Source: Steromphala cineraria
Taxonomy: Eukaryota; Mollusca; Gastropoda; Trochida; Trochidae
Direction of reading: 5' to 3'
NCBI GenBank assembly: GCA_916613615.1
Contig: OU744732.1
Span: 35,996,478 to 36,060,477, forward strand
Length of the DNA: 64,000 nt
A program made the translations under genes and the position numbers. This document shows, piece by piece, positions 34,001 through 43,420 of the stretch; within the stretch, counting starts at the first letter, position 1, and every line of letters starts with the position of its first letter. The notes under the pieces were generated by a model. It was not told the DNA's origin. It ran no database searches and worked only from the letters and a program-made list of their open reading frames with translations.

Positions 34001-37000
34001 ATACATGTAATTAAACCATGAGAAATGGTAAATTAAATATTTTAGAAAATGATTGTTACTCTGGATAAACTTACAACGTAATAAAAACATTATGCAGATT
34101 TATCGATGGAGGTAAAACACTTACTTTGTTGGATTGCCAAAGCCCATTTCATCCTCCTAAAAACAGAAATGATATTGATATTTTAAAGTACATGATCTGG
34201 TCAGTCAATATTTGTAAAAAACAGTCAGTATTATTTAAGTGGTGTATTGAAACATCAAACTATCGATGCATCACAATAAGCAGCTCCAGTACACAACAAT
34301 AGGGTACATAAAATCACTATCAATGCATCGATAGTAGGATACACCAATAGTTTAGTGTTAAGAGTTGTGACGATACTTTGATGCATCAAGAATTGTGATA
34401 CTTTTTCTTATGACTTAGGTATCGTGATGCGATAATGGTTCCAGTTGAAAGACAATGTATTTAAACTAATAGAGTAGTAATAACTCAAACATATAACGTA
34501 AACTTTAGCCATGAGGTTCATCTTTCTTACACAAAATGAATTAAAGGTGTTCACACAAAATGGCCGACAATGGATTTTATGTGAATCATCATTCTTTGTC
34601 AACTGACTATGGATGATTGGCTTGTATAATGAAATTTTGGACAATATCAAAATAATACATTTAGTATTAACATACAATTATCAGTGAAAAATTTAAAATG
34701 TAAAATTATCAAAAAACGTGTTACTGCCCCTTTAAAACTATCTATCTAACCTTAAAATCATGATTTTTGTCAATTTGTTTTTCTTTCTTTCAAATACCCT
34801 GAAAATAGTTTATCGCGACATGTATCATAATGAATTGTATCATTCATTAATTTCATGATACCTATCGTATCCTGACATGTCTGTATCGTCACAACTCTAT
34901 TTAGTGTTACTGGATTCATTGTGATGTGCACAAATATTTCATACTAAGAGAAGCATTTATCAGGTGAGGTGAGGTGATCTGGGGTTTAGCGCCGCTTTTC
35001 AGAGTATTTCACTTATATTGTGGCTGCTTGTATTATTGCCATGCATTGCGGTGAAACCTGTGAGCACTAGCTGGAACTAGCGAATCATGGGTGATACTGC
35101 GCTGAAATTCAGTGTACAATTGCACCCAAACCTTACTGCGCGTAGACGAGTTTTCTACTGCAGACAAAGTTGCTGAGCCCCTGGCGGGATTCGAACCACA
35201 GACCTCCTGATCTGATGCCGAACGTGCTAACCACTGCGCTATCCCGCCCCCATTTATCAGGAGAAGCATTTCTAAAGGCATTTGCTGCCTGTTTGCTTAT
35301 CCTTTTTGTTATTGTATATATAGATATATATTCTGAATGTTATATTGTTTCATGTTTTATGGAAATAAAATACTGTTTTAATCATATTTCATACTAGCTG
35401 GACTGAATAAATTTCATTTAACATCGGCTTTAGATAAGGAGAAAGGTTTTGAGTGATGCATACTAGTTATGATGGTGCAAATTGTCAAAATATGTTTCTT
35501 AAATAAGATGATTCTTAAAAAACATTTAGGAAACTCAACTGATACATCTAATGACAGTTGCTTGTAATGAACTATCACTTTCACAATAGTCGACCGGATT
35601 CATCTCTAGTTTTATTGATAACAAACCTGACTACTAGAGTTGTAAAGACATATAGAAATATTGAAAATCCTAATACCTAGTAATGATGATGATTTACATA
35701 CCTTAAAAATTCTTATCAGGATACTTATGGTTGGCTTTAGAATTGCTTATTTAACTTTTAAAAAAATTTCGTCAAAGTTATAAGATTTTTTCTATTAAAT
35801 AGCCTGAAATTTGTATATTGTATTCAATTGTATCATTCTTTGATATTGTGATGCATATCATACATAGCAAGTCATGTATGTATTGTCAGGGTGGAGGACA
35901 ATTCCCGCTGGACAATTTTTCCTAGACTCATATCGTCACAACCCTACTGAATATCAGGTTTCAGCTGTACTCAAATCAGAAATGCAGTGTGGTATGACTG
36001 TTAGGTTAAATCTTAATTCAATTCTTTATTAATAGTTATCATTTTGTTAGTATGCTAATGAATGATATAACCCTATTATATAATAACATCCTGCAGAGCA
36101 TTATTCTATGACATAACAAAATACTTACTGACACAAAATACGGGCCTGCAAAATCTCGAATGACACCAGAAGTAGTCGCTATTCCCATATGACCAATAAA
36201 TGGAATAAGCCATCTGAAAAAGAAAGGTGCAATGGTTAGAGAGTAAGAATGGGTATCACTCGTCATTTCCGTTTGCAATATGATACCAAAAAAAGTTAGT
36301 GCAATATGATTTTAGTTTAAACATATTTATTCAGAAAAGAAAAAAAATGACAGGATTGGCAAACAAGCAAATCTTTGCTTATGTGAATGCCGCTCCCAAC
36401 AACATACAAACATAAACATTCTATGAAGATGACAATCACAGAACAATGGAAAAAGATCAGATATGCATGTACATTTTCAGGCATACAGACAAAATTTAAA
36501 CAAAGAAGAAAAGTTTCACAAGGCTTCTAAGGAGGTTTAGATAATTTAGTTTAAGAAAAATCAGAAAATCTTTTTGAAGAAACTATGAAATTATGGACAG
36601 ATTTTAAAAGTTTGTTATTTTCTTGATGAGTCGAGCCAGAATTACCGTAGAGGATAGATGGTAGATTATAACCTTTATGGAAAAATATGTCACATTGTGT
36701 TTAGTCTTAATTCGGGAAACGGTCTTTTCGTAGGAGGATCCCGTTCGTAGCAGTGTATTTTTCGTAGGAGGATCCCGTTCGTAGAAGGTCTTTTCGTAGG
36801 AGTGAAAAAAATATGTATTCAAAGGAGTGATAATATATACAGTGTTGTTCCTAGATGGTCAGTGAAGGGGGTCATTTTGGCCTTTTCTGAGCGGATGGGA
36901 CCCCTTCCAATGGTAAAGGTATCCTACTTCTCCAAATTGTAAGGGACACCAAGCAAAAAGGGTGGGCAAATGTCCCCAGGACCCCCTCTAGGAACAACAC

Positions 37001-38242
37001 TTTATATATATGTATTATATAGGTTTAAGTATCGTTAGCAGAGCCAAGTAATTGGTTATGATCTTTATTTATATCATGATTTATTTTCTAGTGTTGACGT
37101 TTAGAACTGTAATGTAAGGGCAACATAAGTCTGCTTGGCACTTTCTAGTAAATTTTATTCTCATAAGTCATGAATCATGACATAGAATGATCAAATAATA
37201 CATTAAAGTAATACATATTAATAGAAGCCATATTGATATACAGAGCTACAGAGTTGATGATTGTAATTCACTTTCTCTTCATTATGCATAAATTGTTCAA
37301 TAAGTAAACTTTTAGATTTTCTGGTACGTACTTTAGGAATACCCTTAGGTTTTGGATTGTATTGTTTTTGCTAGAGAACCAGTAATTATAGGTTGTGAGA
37401 TGCATTTGATTGACAATTGCCAGTTACTTACCTGATAAAAGGGGGTCTCCAACTTCTAATTTTTAACTTCCAGTGTTTTATTAGCGAGGGCCTCGCTAAT
37501 TAAACACTGGACGTTAAAAGATAGAAGTTGGAGACCCCCTTTAAAGTCTTTATTAACAAAAACAACACTCAGTATTTATATATTTCATTGAAATTTTCTA
37601 CTTCTACGAAAAGACCTAAAATTCCTGCTACGAAAAGACCGAAATTCACTCCTACGAACGGGATCCTCCTACGAAAAGACCTACACCCCTAAATTCATGG
37701 AAAGTGTAATTGACCGTAGAAGATGATGGTAGATTATAACCTTTTTGGAAAAAATATGTGTATAGTCCTAATTCGTGGTAAGTGTTATTGCAATATGTAT
37801 AGTATTTTTCAAATTTTATATCTTGTATACTCTCTTGACAAAAATGACAGCAATCACTGCCAATCAGGATGAATCCGGTAAAATGCGTTCTACACTAAAA
37901 TCGTTTTTACCTGACTGTTTTTATCAAGTTTTTATTTTGTCTCAGTCAATTGAAATATATGTGGTGATGAGATTAAAGAGTTAATATCATAACAGCAATA
38001 TTTTTCTTTAAAATAACACTGAGGAATTTGGATAATTCACGTCTCTTTTTCATGGAAACAAAACGAAAACCTTACGTTATACACGGGATCGGAGTCCACA
38101 CAATACAATGTGGATAACGGCACTTGTTATGGTCTATCCTGTTGTTTCCGTTATACATCGGAAGTTGACCTGGCATGTTGATAGTCGTCTTTTCGCTGTT
38201 AGAACCCTCCATAGACTTTTGTTGATCTGTTATGGTCGCCAT
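30940..38242 (-). CDS. TMEM222: TMEM222, transmembrane protein of the RTE1 family (6 exons, 197 aa)
   Basis: Exons are 38242-38076, 36213-36129, 34156-34125, 32806-32713, 31836-31706 and 31024-30940. All are GT-AG with matching phases, totalling 594 nt. Family hallmarks appear in order: [99 protein letters not shown] and a C-terminal membrane segment [16 protein letters not shown]. Human TMEM222 has about 208 residues, so this is full length. An in-frame TGA lies just before the ATG. Plant RTE1 acts at ER/Golgi on ethylene receptors; the animal protein's reaction is not known to me. The gene is complete with no break. Confidence 0.97.
31345..31671. mobile_element. MITE with GGCTTCCACGGGTA ends, in TMEM222 intron 5
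   Basis: Left AAGGCTTCCACGGGTACTCG and right TTTTACCCGTGGAAGCCCTA are inverted. The subterminal regions repeat CTCGGGxxGAGTC words. The intron (31025-31705) holds nothing else of note. Confidence 0.68.
31706..31836 (-). CDS. TMEM222: TMEM222 exon 5
   Basis: It encodes [20 protein letters not shown], then [18 protein letters not shown]. The Cys/His-rich start is the RTE1-family signature. The donor is GTCAG|GTAATT, phase 2. Confidence 0.96.
32185..32275. repeat. Half copy of the GCATCTTCCTACGCAGA foldback family
   Basis: CAAGCACAGAAAACTCAAGG, CAGCAAGGCATAAAACTGTC and GGTTTGCGTAAGAAGATGC match the right arm of the palindrome at 54646-54840 with many changes. It is in TMEM222 intron 4. Confidence 0.55.
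32713..32806 (-). CDS. TMEM222: TMEM222 exon 4
   Basis: The acceptor is TTCTTGAAG|GTAC and the donor GAATG|GTGAGG; 94 nt encode the end of Lys, then [16 protein letters not shown] and [15 protein letters not shown]. It leaves in phase 0. Confidence 0.94.
33357..33687. mobile_element. MITE with CAGGGTTTTAC...GTAAAACCCTG ends, copy 1
   Basis: Inverted ends are flanked by cagaag on each side. The interior, CGGGACTCAACTTTCCTGAG to AGGACTCCTAAAAACATATA, is collinear with 41892-42230. It lies in TMEM222 intron 3. Confidence 0.82.
34125..34156 (-). CDS. TMEM222: TMEM222 exon 3 (32-nt microexon)
   Basis: A 32-nt exon, TTTTTAG|GAGGAT to ACAAA|GTAAGT, encoding [10 protein letters not shown] plus two bases of Lys. 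It matches the family's ED-M-FG-P-K segment between the GPYFVS and YW blocks. Confidence 0.93.
34361..34900. mobile_element. hAT-like element (AGAGTTGTGACGATAC ends) with a nested piggyBac-like fragment
   Basis: Left AGAGTTGTGACGATACT and right CTGTATCGTCACAACTCT are inverted; tttagtgtta lies on both sides (8-10-bp duplication). Between about 34437 and 34731 the sequence is instead a reversed match to the TTAA-flanked MITE of 56351, ending ACGTGTTACTGCCCCT followed by TTAA. One element therefore inserted in the other. Lies in TMEM222 intron 2. Confidence 0.75.
34965..35250 (-). mobile_element. tRNA-derived SINE (CACCT tail), intact with target duplication
   Basis: The 11-bp duplication catttatcagg flanks it (34954-34964, 35251-35261). 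On the minus strand it begins GGGGCGGGATAGCGCAGTGG, with an A box (TAGCGCAGTGGTTAGCACG) and a B box (GGTTCGAATCCC), followed by a ~200-bp body and a CACCTCACCTCACCTGA tail. It lies in TMEM222 intron 2 in the same orientation as the gene. The clear duplication suggests a fairly recent insertion. Confidence 0.93.
35262..36128. other. TMEM222 intron 2, remaining part
   Basis: AT-rich DNA with scattered TATCGTGATGCAT-type words belonging to degraded hAT-like elements around 35810-35950. No exon or conserved block is seen. Confidence 0.5.
36129..36213 (-). CDS. TMEM222: TMEM222 exon 2
   Basis: The acceptor is TTTTTCAG|ATGG and the donor GTGTCA|GTAAGT. It encodes [16 protein letters not shown] and [12 protein letters not shown], the most conserved block of the family. 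Its first base completes Thr56. Confidence 0.96.
36838..37002. mobile_element. MITE with CAGTGTTGTTCCTA ends, copy 2
   Basis: It runs from CAGTGTTGTTCCTAGATGG to CTCTAGGAACAACACT and is nearly collinear with 16778-16941. Confidence 0.8.
37439..37543. repeat. Long hairpin centred on GCGAGGGCCTCGC
   Basis: Arms AAGGGGGTCTCCAACTTCTA and its complement extend almost to the centre, where GCGAGGGCCTCGC is itself palindromic. About 50 bp of each arm pair. Confidence 0.8.
38076..38242 (-). CDS. TMEM222: TMEM222 exon 1
   Basis: The ATG at 38242-38240 is preceded directly by in-frame TGA. It encodes a polar N-terminus ([17 protein letters not shown]) and then [16 protein letters not shown]. It ends in phase 2 at ATAAC|GTAAGG. 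The exon was found by matching the conserved VWTPIP block. Confidence 0.95.
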
Positions 38243-39497
38243 TCATTTCCCGAACTTGGGGACGAGTCATTGTTTGGATTAAACATATCAAAATGAAACT
38301 GTTATAGCTTTACTATGATTATAATCACAAGGCAAAATTCAGTGATATGTTTGCTCAAATATTTCTGTGTCATCGTTATTATAATAACACACCGTTACAA
38401 TTTACTTTGGTTATTATTAATTTAGGTACAATAATTACTCCTTCGAGTGCTCGGAAAACATCGCGCATTTCCGCCGACCTCACCTCGAGGGCAAAAAAGC
38501 GAGCTGTCAAAAGCGTCACATTTGGCGAATATTTCGTGGCCGCCATTTTCGCGGCAATTTCAAAGGATTCGGGTCATGGTCATTTTTTGGGCCCCTGACC
38601 CCCCAAATGGACACCAAGGAATGTGAAACTTGGCAAATCCGCAGGATAGGCCCTGCTGCCACCTGCAGGAGGGTACTAAGTGTGATGAGGTTTGTAAAAT
38701 CTTTGTGATTACGTGTTACATGCTTAGCTTCCGCGTCCATGTTTTGTGTATTGTTATACAATGCTCGTGGCCTAGATTGGTTTTCTCTGTTTGTTTTCGG
38801 AAACAATTTATGAATAGCAAATATGTCAAATGCTGTTTGGAACATGAAAGTTGTTCTACACCAGTAGGCGTATCAAAAATATTGTTGCATATTTTCAAAG
38901 ATTTCAAATTCCAGTGACATTCAATGTCCGACTTAGTGTCAACGTCCTAATGAAAACTGAAAAATGGTCTTCTATGGCAGTGATATTCAACGTTAGACTG
39001 ACATTTAGTCTCAGAATTATAATTTTTTTCAAATTGACAATATTTTTAAACAAGCGAACAAAAAGGAGCCCAGAACAGGCTTTAACTCAAGCTGAGTGAG
39101 CTAGACTTGCTTTATACTTTAGTAGACTGGGTTTGTCGTCAATTAAAATTTGTACTCTAGATCCTGGATGACAGACTAATTCATTGTTCATTCAATTCAT
39201 TCAATATCTACAAAATAGGGGAATGGCATTTGGTGCTTCTGTTGTGAAGCTTCAGTTCATGTGTGATGACTGCAACATCTTTGAAAATGTCTAGCATGCT
39301 GCACTAGACAAATTATTTTGAAATACAAATCAAAAGTTCAGATAATTTGCACATTTACATATTCAAGTAAATCCTAATTAACATGCAGCCAAGGGCAACC
39401 TTCTTGCAAGAGGCTGCTGATTGCTGCTACTAAGTTTAGCGGAGCGATCCAAACTCATCGTCTTATTTAAAGGTATTCAGCACAGGGTGTACGGACA

Positions 39498-40296
39498 AAA
39501 CCCCACCCTGACAAAAGCCCACGCAGACAAAAGCCCATACGACTAAAGCCCACCCTGACAAAACCCCACAGATACCAGGACAAAACCCCACACTTGTATT
39601 TTAACAACTTTTATTCCATAATAATACATTTTAACCATCATTTGTGTTAATGTGACCGTGAGTGGTCTTGAACCAGTTCTGGATCCTCCATCTGCAATAT
39701 ACATAAAAATGTCATAAATAAAAATAAAATTGAAATATATATGAATAAAACATAAATGATATGTTAACTTTAAAAAAAATATATATATGAATCGATAAAT
39801 CAATTTAATAAAATTTTAAATCTTTCTTAAAATATTAAAAAGGATTAACTTACACTAAGGATGAATTCATAGAGCCCCCACATTAAAGTCCTCTCCGGCG
39901 GCTGCATTCCCATCTACTCATGGTCTTGGTTGATCTCTTCTTTGTGTATAAATGTCCATCAAAACTTATCTTAACACATCCTTTGTTGTTCTTAAAAATC
40001 TCCATTTCCATCTTAATGCACACTGAGTAGAGAAGTTCTGCTTCTTTTATACCTACTTTAAGTGACATTAACAACTCACTTATCTCAAATCTATTCTCAT
40101 TTTTCTAAACCTATTCATCCTTGTCAGTTATCAACACATACTAAAATACAAACAATACATTCTCTACTCTACTAATTAAGATTGGTGGGCTTTTGTCTCC
40201 ATATGAGAAAATAGCTATGGGGTTTTGTCAGGGTGGGCTTTAGTCCTATGGGCTTTTGTCCGCGTGGGCTTTTGTCAGGGTGGGGTTTTGTCCTAC
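39498..40296. mobile_element. ~800-bp element with modular GGACAAAACCCCACCCTGAC termini
   Basis: The left end strings together GGACAAAACCCCACCCTGAC, AAAAGCCCACGCAGAC and AAAAGCCCATACGAC; the right end has the complementary modules in mirror order (GTCCGCGTGGGCTTTTGTC, GTCAGGGTGGGGTTTTGTCC). The centre (39600-40150) is AT-rich and has no transposase. The design resembles the 36720-37693 element, though the sequences differ. Confidence 0.72.
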
Positions 40297-40430
40297 AATC
40301 CAGCACAGATCGTGTATAATGAATGACACGCTGAAGTTCAAACACTGATATAGACAATATTTTATTCTTAGAGTACAGCTGATTTTAATCAAGACTGTAT
40401 GATCATCCTTCTGTAATGTATATTCATCAT

Positions 40431-40649
40431 CAGTGTTTAAAACTGGCTACTCAGCTTGAGATTGACCGTGTTCCCTCATGATATTTAATAAACACTGACC
40501 GGTGACCCACAGGAATTTTACAAAATCTGAAGTACTGGCTACTTTTGGTCAGGACTGGTAACTTTCAAAAAAAGTTCTTTATTTTCCCCTAAGCAACTGA
40601 CCAATCAATTTTCAGAACAGGCTAGGTTTCCAATCTATTTTATACACTG
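40431..40649. mobile_element. CAGTG...CACTG MITE family, CCAGTCC-type subtype with insertion
   Basis: It starts CAGTGTTTAAAACTGGCTAC and ends AATCTATTTTATACACTG. It is about 55 bp longer than its relatives because of an extra segment near ACCGTGTTCCCTCATG. Confidence 0.72.
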
Positions 40650-40754
40650 TCATCGTGGATAGCTTTTTGTATACTGGAAGCATTTGCTTGTTTATCGGTA
40701 GAGTTCCTTCTTTTGGAAAATATACATTTGAAAATATGTACATACCGTATTTGA

Positions 40755-41172
40755 TAGGGATGTCACGATACACCGATGCATCGTCTTGGTACAGTTTATG
40801 ATACAATACAAGATACAGTTACAGTGTATCGTGATACAAGTTTTGATCAATATCGTTCAACATTTTTGTGAATATAGAATCAAGAAATAAAAAAAAGCAT
40901 TTCTGGAAATGTTGAAGTTGGAAAACAGAGGATTAAATGACTTTTTCATATTAAAAGAAGTTGACTTATGTTTAAAGGTTGGTGACTCCGATAATTCTCT
41001 AAGAAATATTAAATTTAGATCTGTGAATTTGTATCTCACCGTAATAATGCCACATTTATTATATCGTGATATGTATCGTATCATGACCTTAGTATTGTGA
41101 TATGTATCGTATCATGACCTTAGTATTGTGATATGTATTGTATTGTGAGGTACCTGTATCGTGACATCCCTA
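40755..41172. mobile_element. hAT-like element with TAGGGATGTCACGATACA ends
   Basis: Inverted ends TAGGGATGTCACGATACA and GTATCGTGACATCCCTA enclose ~380 bp. The right half holds a 34-bp direct repeat (ATGTATCGTATCATGACC). No clear target duplication was found. Confidence 0.7.
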
Positions 41173-41891
41173 ATATACAACCTATTAAGCTCCCTGGGCG
41201 GTAAAAAAATTGAAAGAGCGGGCGCTTCTTAAAATTCAGTCTAATGATAAAAATGTTTGTATATTCTCGATCTGCATATAGTTATTTAGCGAAAAGTTAC
41301 AAATCCATTTACTGTGATCAAAGAGGAGGACCTAAATCAAGTCTTAAAGTTCAAATAACCACAAACATATTTCACTATTTTCTTTGGAATATAGAAAGTC
41401 TGATTACAATATTGTATAGTGCGTTAAAGGTCGCTACTCAAATATGTTTAGTTATGTACTGTATATTTCAATGTATAAGGCGAGTTTTTTATGCCAGAAA
41501 TTAGGGGGTCAAAGAAGGGGGTCGCCCAATACACAAGGTAAAAAACTAGAGGCCAAGTGAGGGGTATCTGCCAACCCAACAAGTCAAGCGAGTCGATGTT
41601 TACACCAGATGTCCATTATACAATCATCGATGTCATCTATGCACTATTACAACTTCCGTTCTTTTAACCAGTGAAAAGACTTGATACAAATATAGCATTA
41701 CCAGTACGTTGACTGAACGTTTGTTTAGATTTCTGAATGAGAATGATGAAAACGAAACATGACACAGTAATGGGAGTTTGTTGACTGTAGCCTAAATAAA
41801 TAAATCATTGAATAAAATAACACACACCGTAAGTAATTTATTTATATTTTAATTACACATGACATTTCACTTAAAAATTACAGACCTAAAT

Positions 41892-42230
41892 CAGGGTTTT
41901 ACGGGACGCAACTTTCCTGAGTATTTGACGCAGAAAATGTCAGGAGGACCCCCAAAAACTTATCATGTGGGTCCTCTGTGACTCAATATTATTCTGATAC
42001 AAATATCTAATCTTTCAATGAAAACACATTTCAGTATGATTTTCATGTCAAGATGGTATTAAAACATCAACCAATAACCATCCCATTAAAGGCCATCTTT
42101 ATCAACCTTTCCATTAAGTATGAAACTTCTATAAGGTTTTTAAGGACTCCTGAAATAGGAAAAGGACTCTTAAAAATATATGCTCTGAGTCCCCAGGACT
42201 CTCAGTTTTGATTGACTATGTAAAACCCTG
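41892..42230. mobile_element. MITE with CAGGGTTTTAC...GTAAAACCCTG ends, copy 2
   Basis: A 7-bp duplication cctaaat (41885-41891, 42231-42237) flanks the element. It is collinear with 33357-33687 and in the same orientation. Confidence 0.85.
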
Positions 42231-42593
42231 CCTAAATTTACCCTTACGCAATCTTGTCAACGAGTTGTCTGTCATGTCGACTGTTTCAGTGATCTGCTAG
42301 AAGGGGGGTCGCCTTATTAATGAGATATATGATTTTGGCAGCAATTTGGGGGGCTGAGAAAGGGGGTCGCCCCATGTACGAGGTCGCCATATACATTGTA
42401 ATATACAGTAATGAAAGTCGTTTTTGAAAGTCACTTTTGATGGGCCGCTTATACCTATATGACAACAAACAAGTGAATGCATGACTTGTCACACCCCCAT
42501 TTTGTGACGTCATAAACAGAATCAGCCTCGTTATCTATACATCTATCGTAACAATACCACAGGAAAAAAAAAAAAATTAACGATTTTCATAAA

Positions 42594-42676
42594 ATGTTTT
42601 CTACTCAGTTAGATAAATCATTTGACGACGTAACACTACTAAGAATTTGGTGCAAAAAAGATGTCCACATCAATGG
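42594..42676 (+). other. Weak candidate for the first coding exon of the TCF19-like gene
   Basis: ATG at 42594 opens MFSTQLDKSFDDVTLLRIWC, and LLRI resembles the start of TCF19 proteins. The ORF meets GT (AATG|GTAATT) before a stop. The donor is phase 1, however, while the next known exon needs phase 2, so at least one more small exon would be required. Only a suggestion. Confidence 0.2.
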
Positions 42677-43233
42677 TAATTGAACAATTATTTAGGCGGT
42701 ATTTCAGTTGAAATAATGATGCGTTACTCTGTATAGTCTGTATGTTACGTCACACCCGCGCGAGTTTTATGGCCCCTAACCCAGGAGGGTTTTTTCACAG
42801 CCGATAATTACGCTGTCTAAATGAAAGGCTAATAAAAGGTGTTTATTGGACACATTAACAAAAATTAAGTCCAGCTTTTATTTTTTTGAAAAATCTTTGA
42901 ACGAAAATCGAGAAGTGGTAAGGTCGAGGTTAGCTGATGTTTAAAACCAATTTTATGTTTAATCATAAGTATGTCATGTAATGTATGCCTGGAGAGTGGG
43001 CGCTTAATTTTTTTTTAGTTAAAAGCACGGTTAGGGGATGCTTATAGGGAGAGGGCGCTTATTGCGTCGAATACGGTAACTAAAAGCAAATTACTGAAGT
43101 TTAGCTACTTTATGAACTTGACTTATCCAACCTAAAATGGGGTATGACTTAAATAAGCAAAAAACAAGAACTTGAAATTCATTCGTTATTACTCTGAAAA
43201 TATTGATGCTAATTTGAAGAAATGATGTTTCAG

Positions 43234-43420
43234 ATTGAAGCTTGGTGTGAATCGGTTTGGACGGAGTCCCGATAACGATTTCTACCTGGACTCAAAGGTG
43301 TTAAAGAACTTTATTTCACGACACCATGCCAACATTGAAGCAGAACTGAAGGAAAATGGACAAGTGGAGTTTGTTCTCCAAGAAAAGGGTCTCAACGGGA
43401 CATTCATCAATGATGTTAGG
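43234..43420 (+). CDS. TCF19: TCF19-like gene, FHA exon a
   Basis: The acceptor is TGATGTTTCAG|ATTG; the exon enters with one base (phase 2 upstream) and an in-frame TGA lies just upstream, so the acceptor is required and a start cannot be here. It carries the FHA signature residues GR, SRHH and NGT. The donor is TTAGG|GTAGGT, phase 0. Confidence 0.93.

Larger units (their letters stand above)
36720..37693. mobile_element. ~970-bp element with modular GGTCTTTTCGTAGGAGGATCC termini
   Basis: The left end repeats GGTCTTTTCGTAGGAGGATC and GATCCCGTTCGTAG modules; the right end holds their complements (CTACGAACGGGATCCTCCTA, CGAAAAGACC). No transposase ORF is present. The element has absorbed a CAGTGTTGTTCCTA MITE (36838-37002) and a long hairpin (37439-37543). 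Confidence 0.72.
36645..37780. repeat. ~80-bp duplicated unit split by a TIR element
   Basis: The unit ATGGTAGATTATAACCTTT through AAAAATATGT to TAGTCTTAATTCG occurs at about 36645-36715 and again, slightly changed, at about 37713-37776. Between the two lies the TIR element 36720-37693. It fits a tandem duplication that was later interrupted. It is in TMEM222 intron 1. Confidence 0.65.
38243..43233. other. Divergent interval between TMEM222 and the TCF19-like gene
   Basis: The CpG-richer patch at about 38440-38660 is a plausible promoter zone for TMEM222, 200-400 bp from its start codon. The rest is repeats: the modular TIR element at 39500-40290, a CAGTG-family MITE (40431), a hAT-like element (40755-41172), and a region to 43079 that ends in a TACGGTA terminus and contains the MITE at 41892-42230. 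The missing first exon of the TCF19-like gene should lie here. Confidence 0.5.

Noticed and set aside
35033..35281. 82-aa ORF ([24 protein letters not shown])
   Set aside because: Conceptual translation of the tRNA-derived SINE head; not a protein gene.
38440..38660. Shared bidirectional promoter of TMEM222 and the TCF19-like gene
   Set aside because: CpG-richer and near the TMEM222 start, but the first TCF19-like exon is unlocated and may be 4 kb away, so a shared promoter cannot be claimed.
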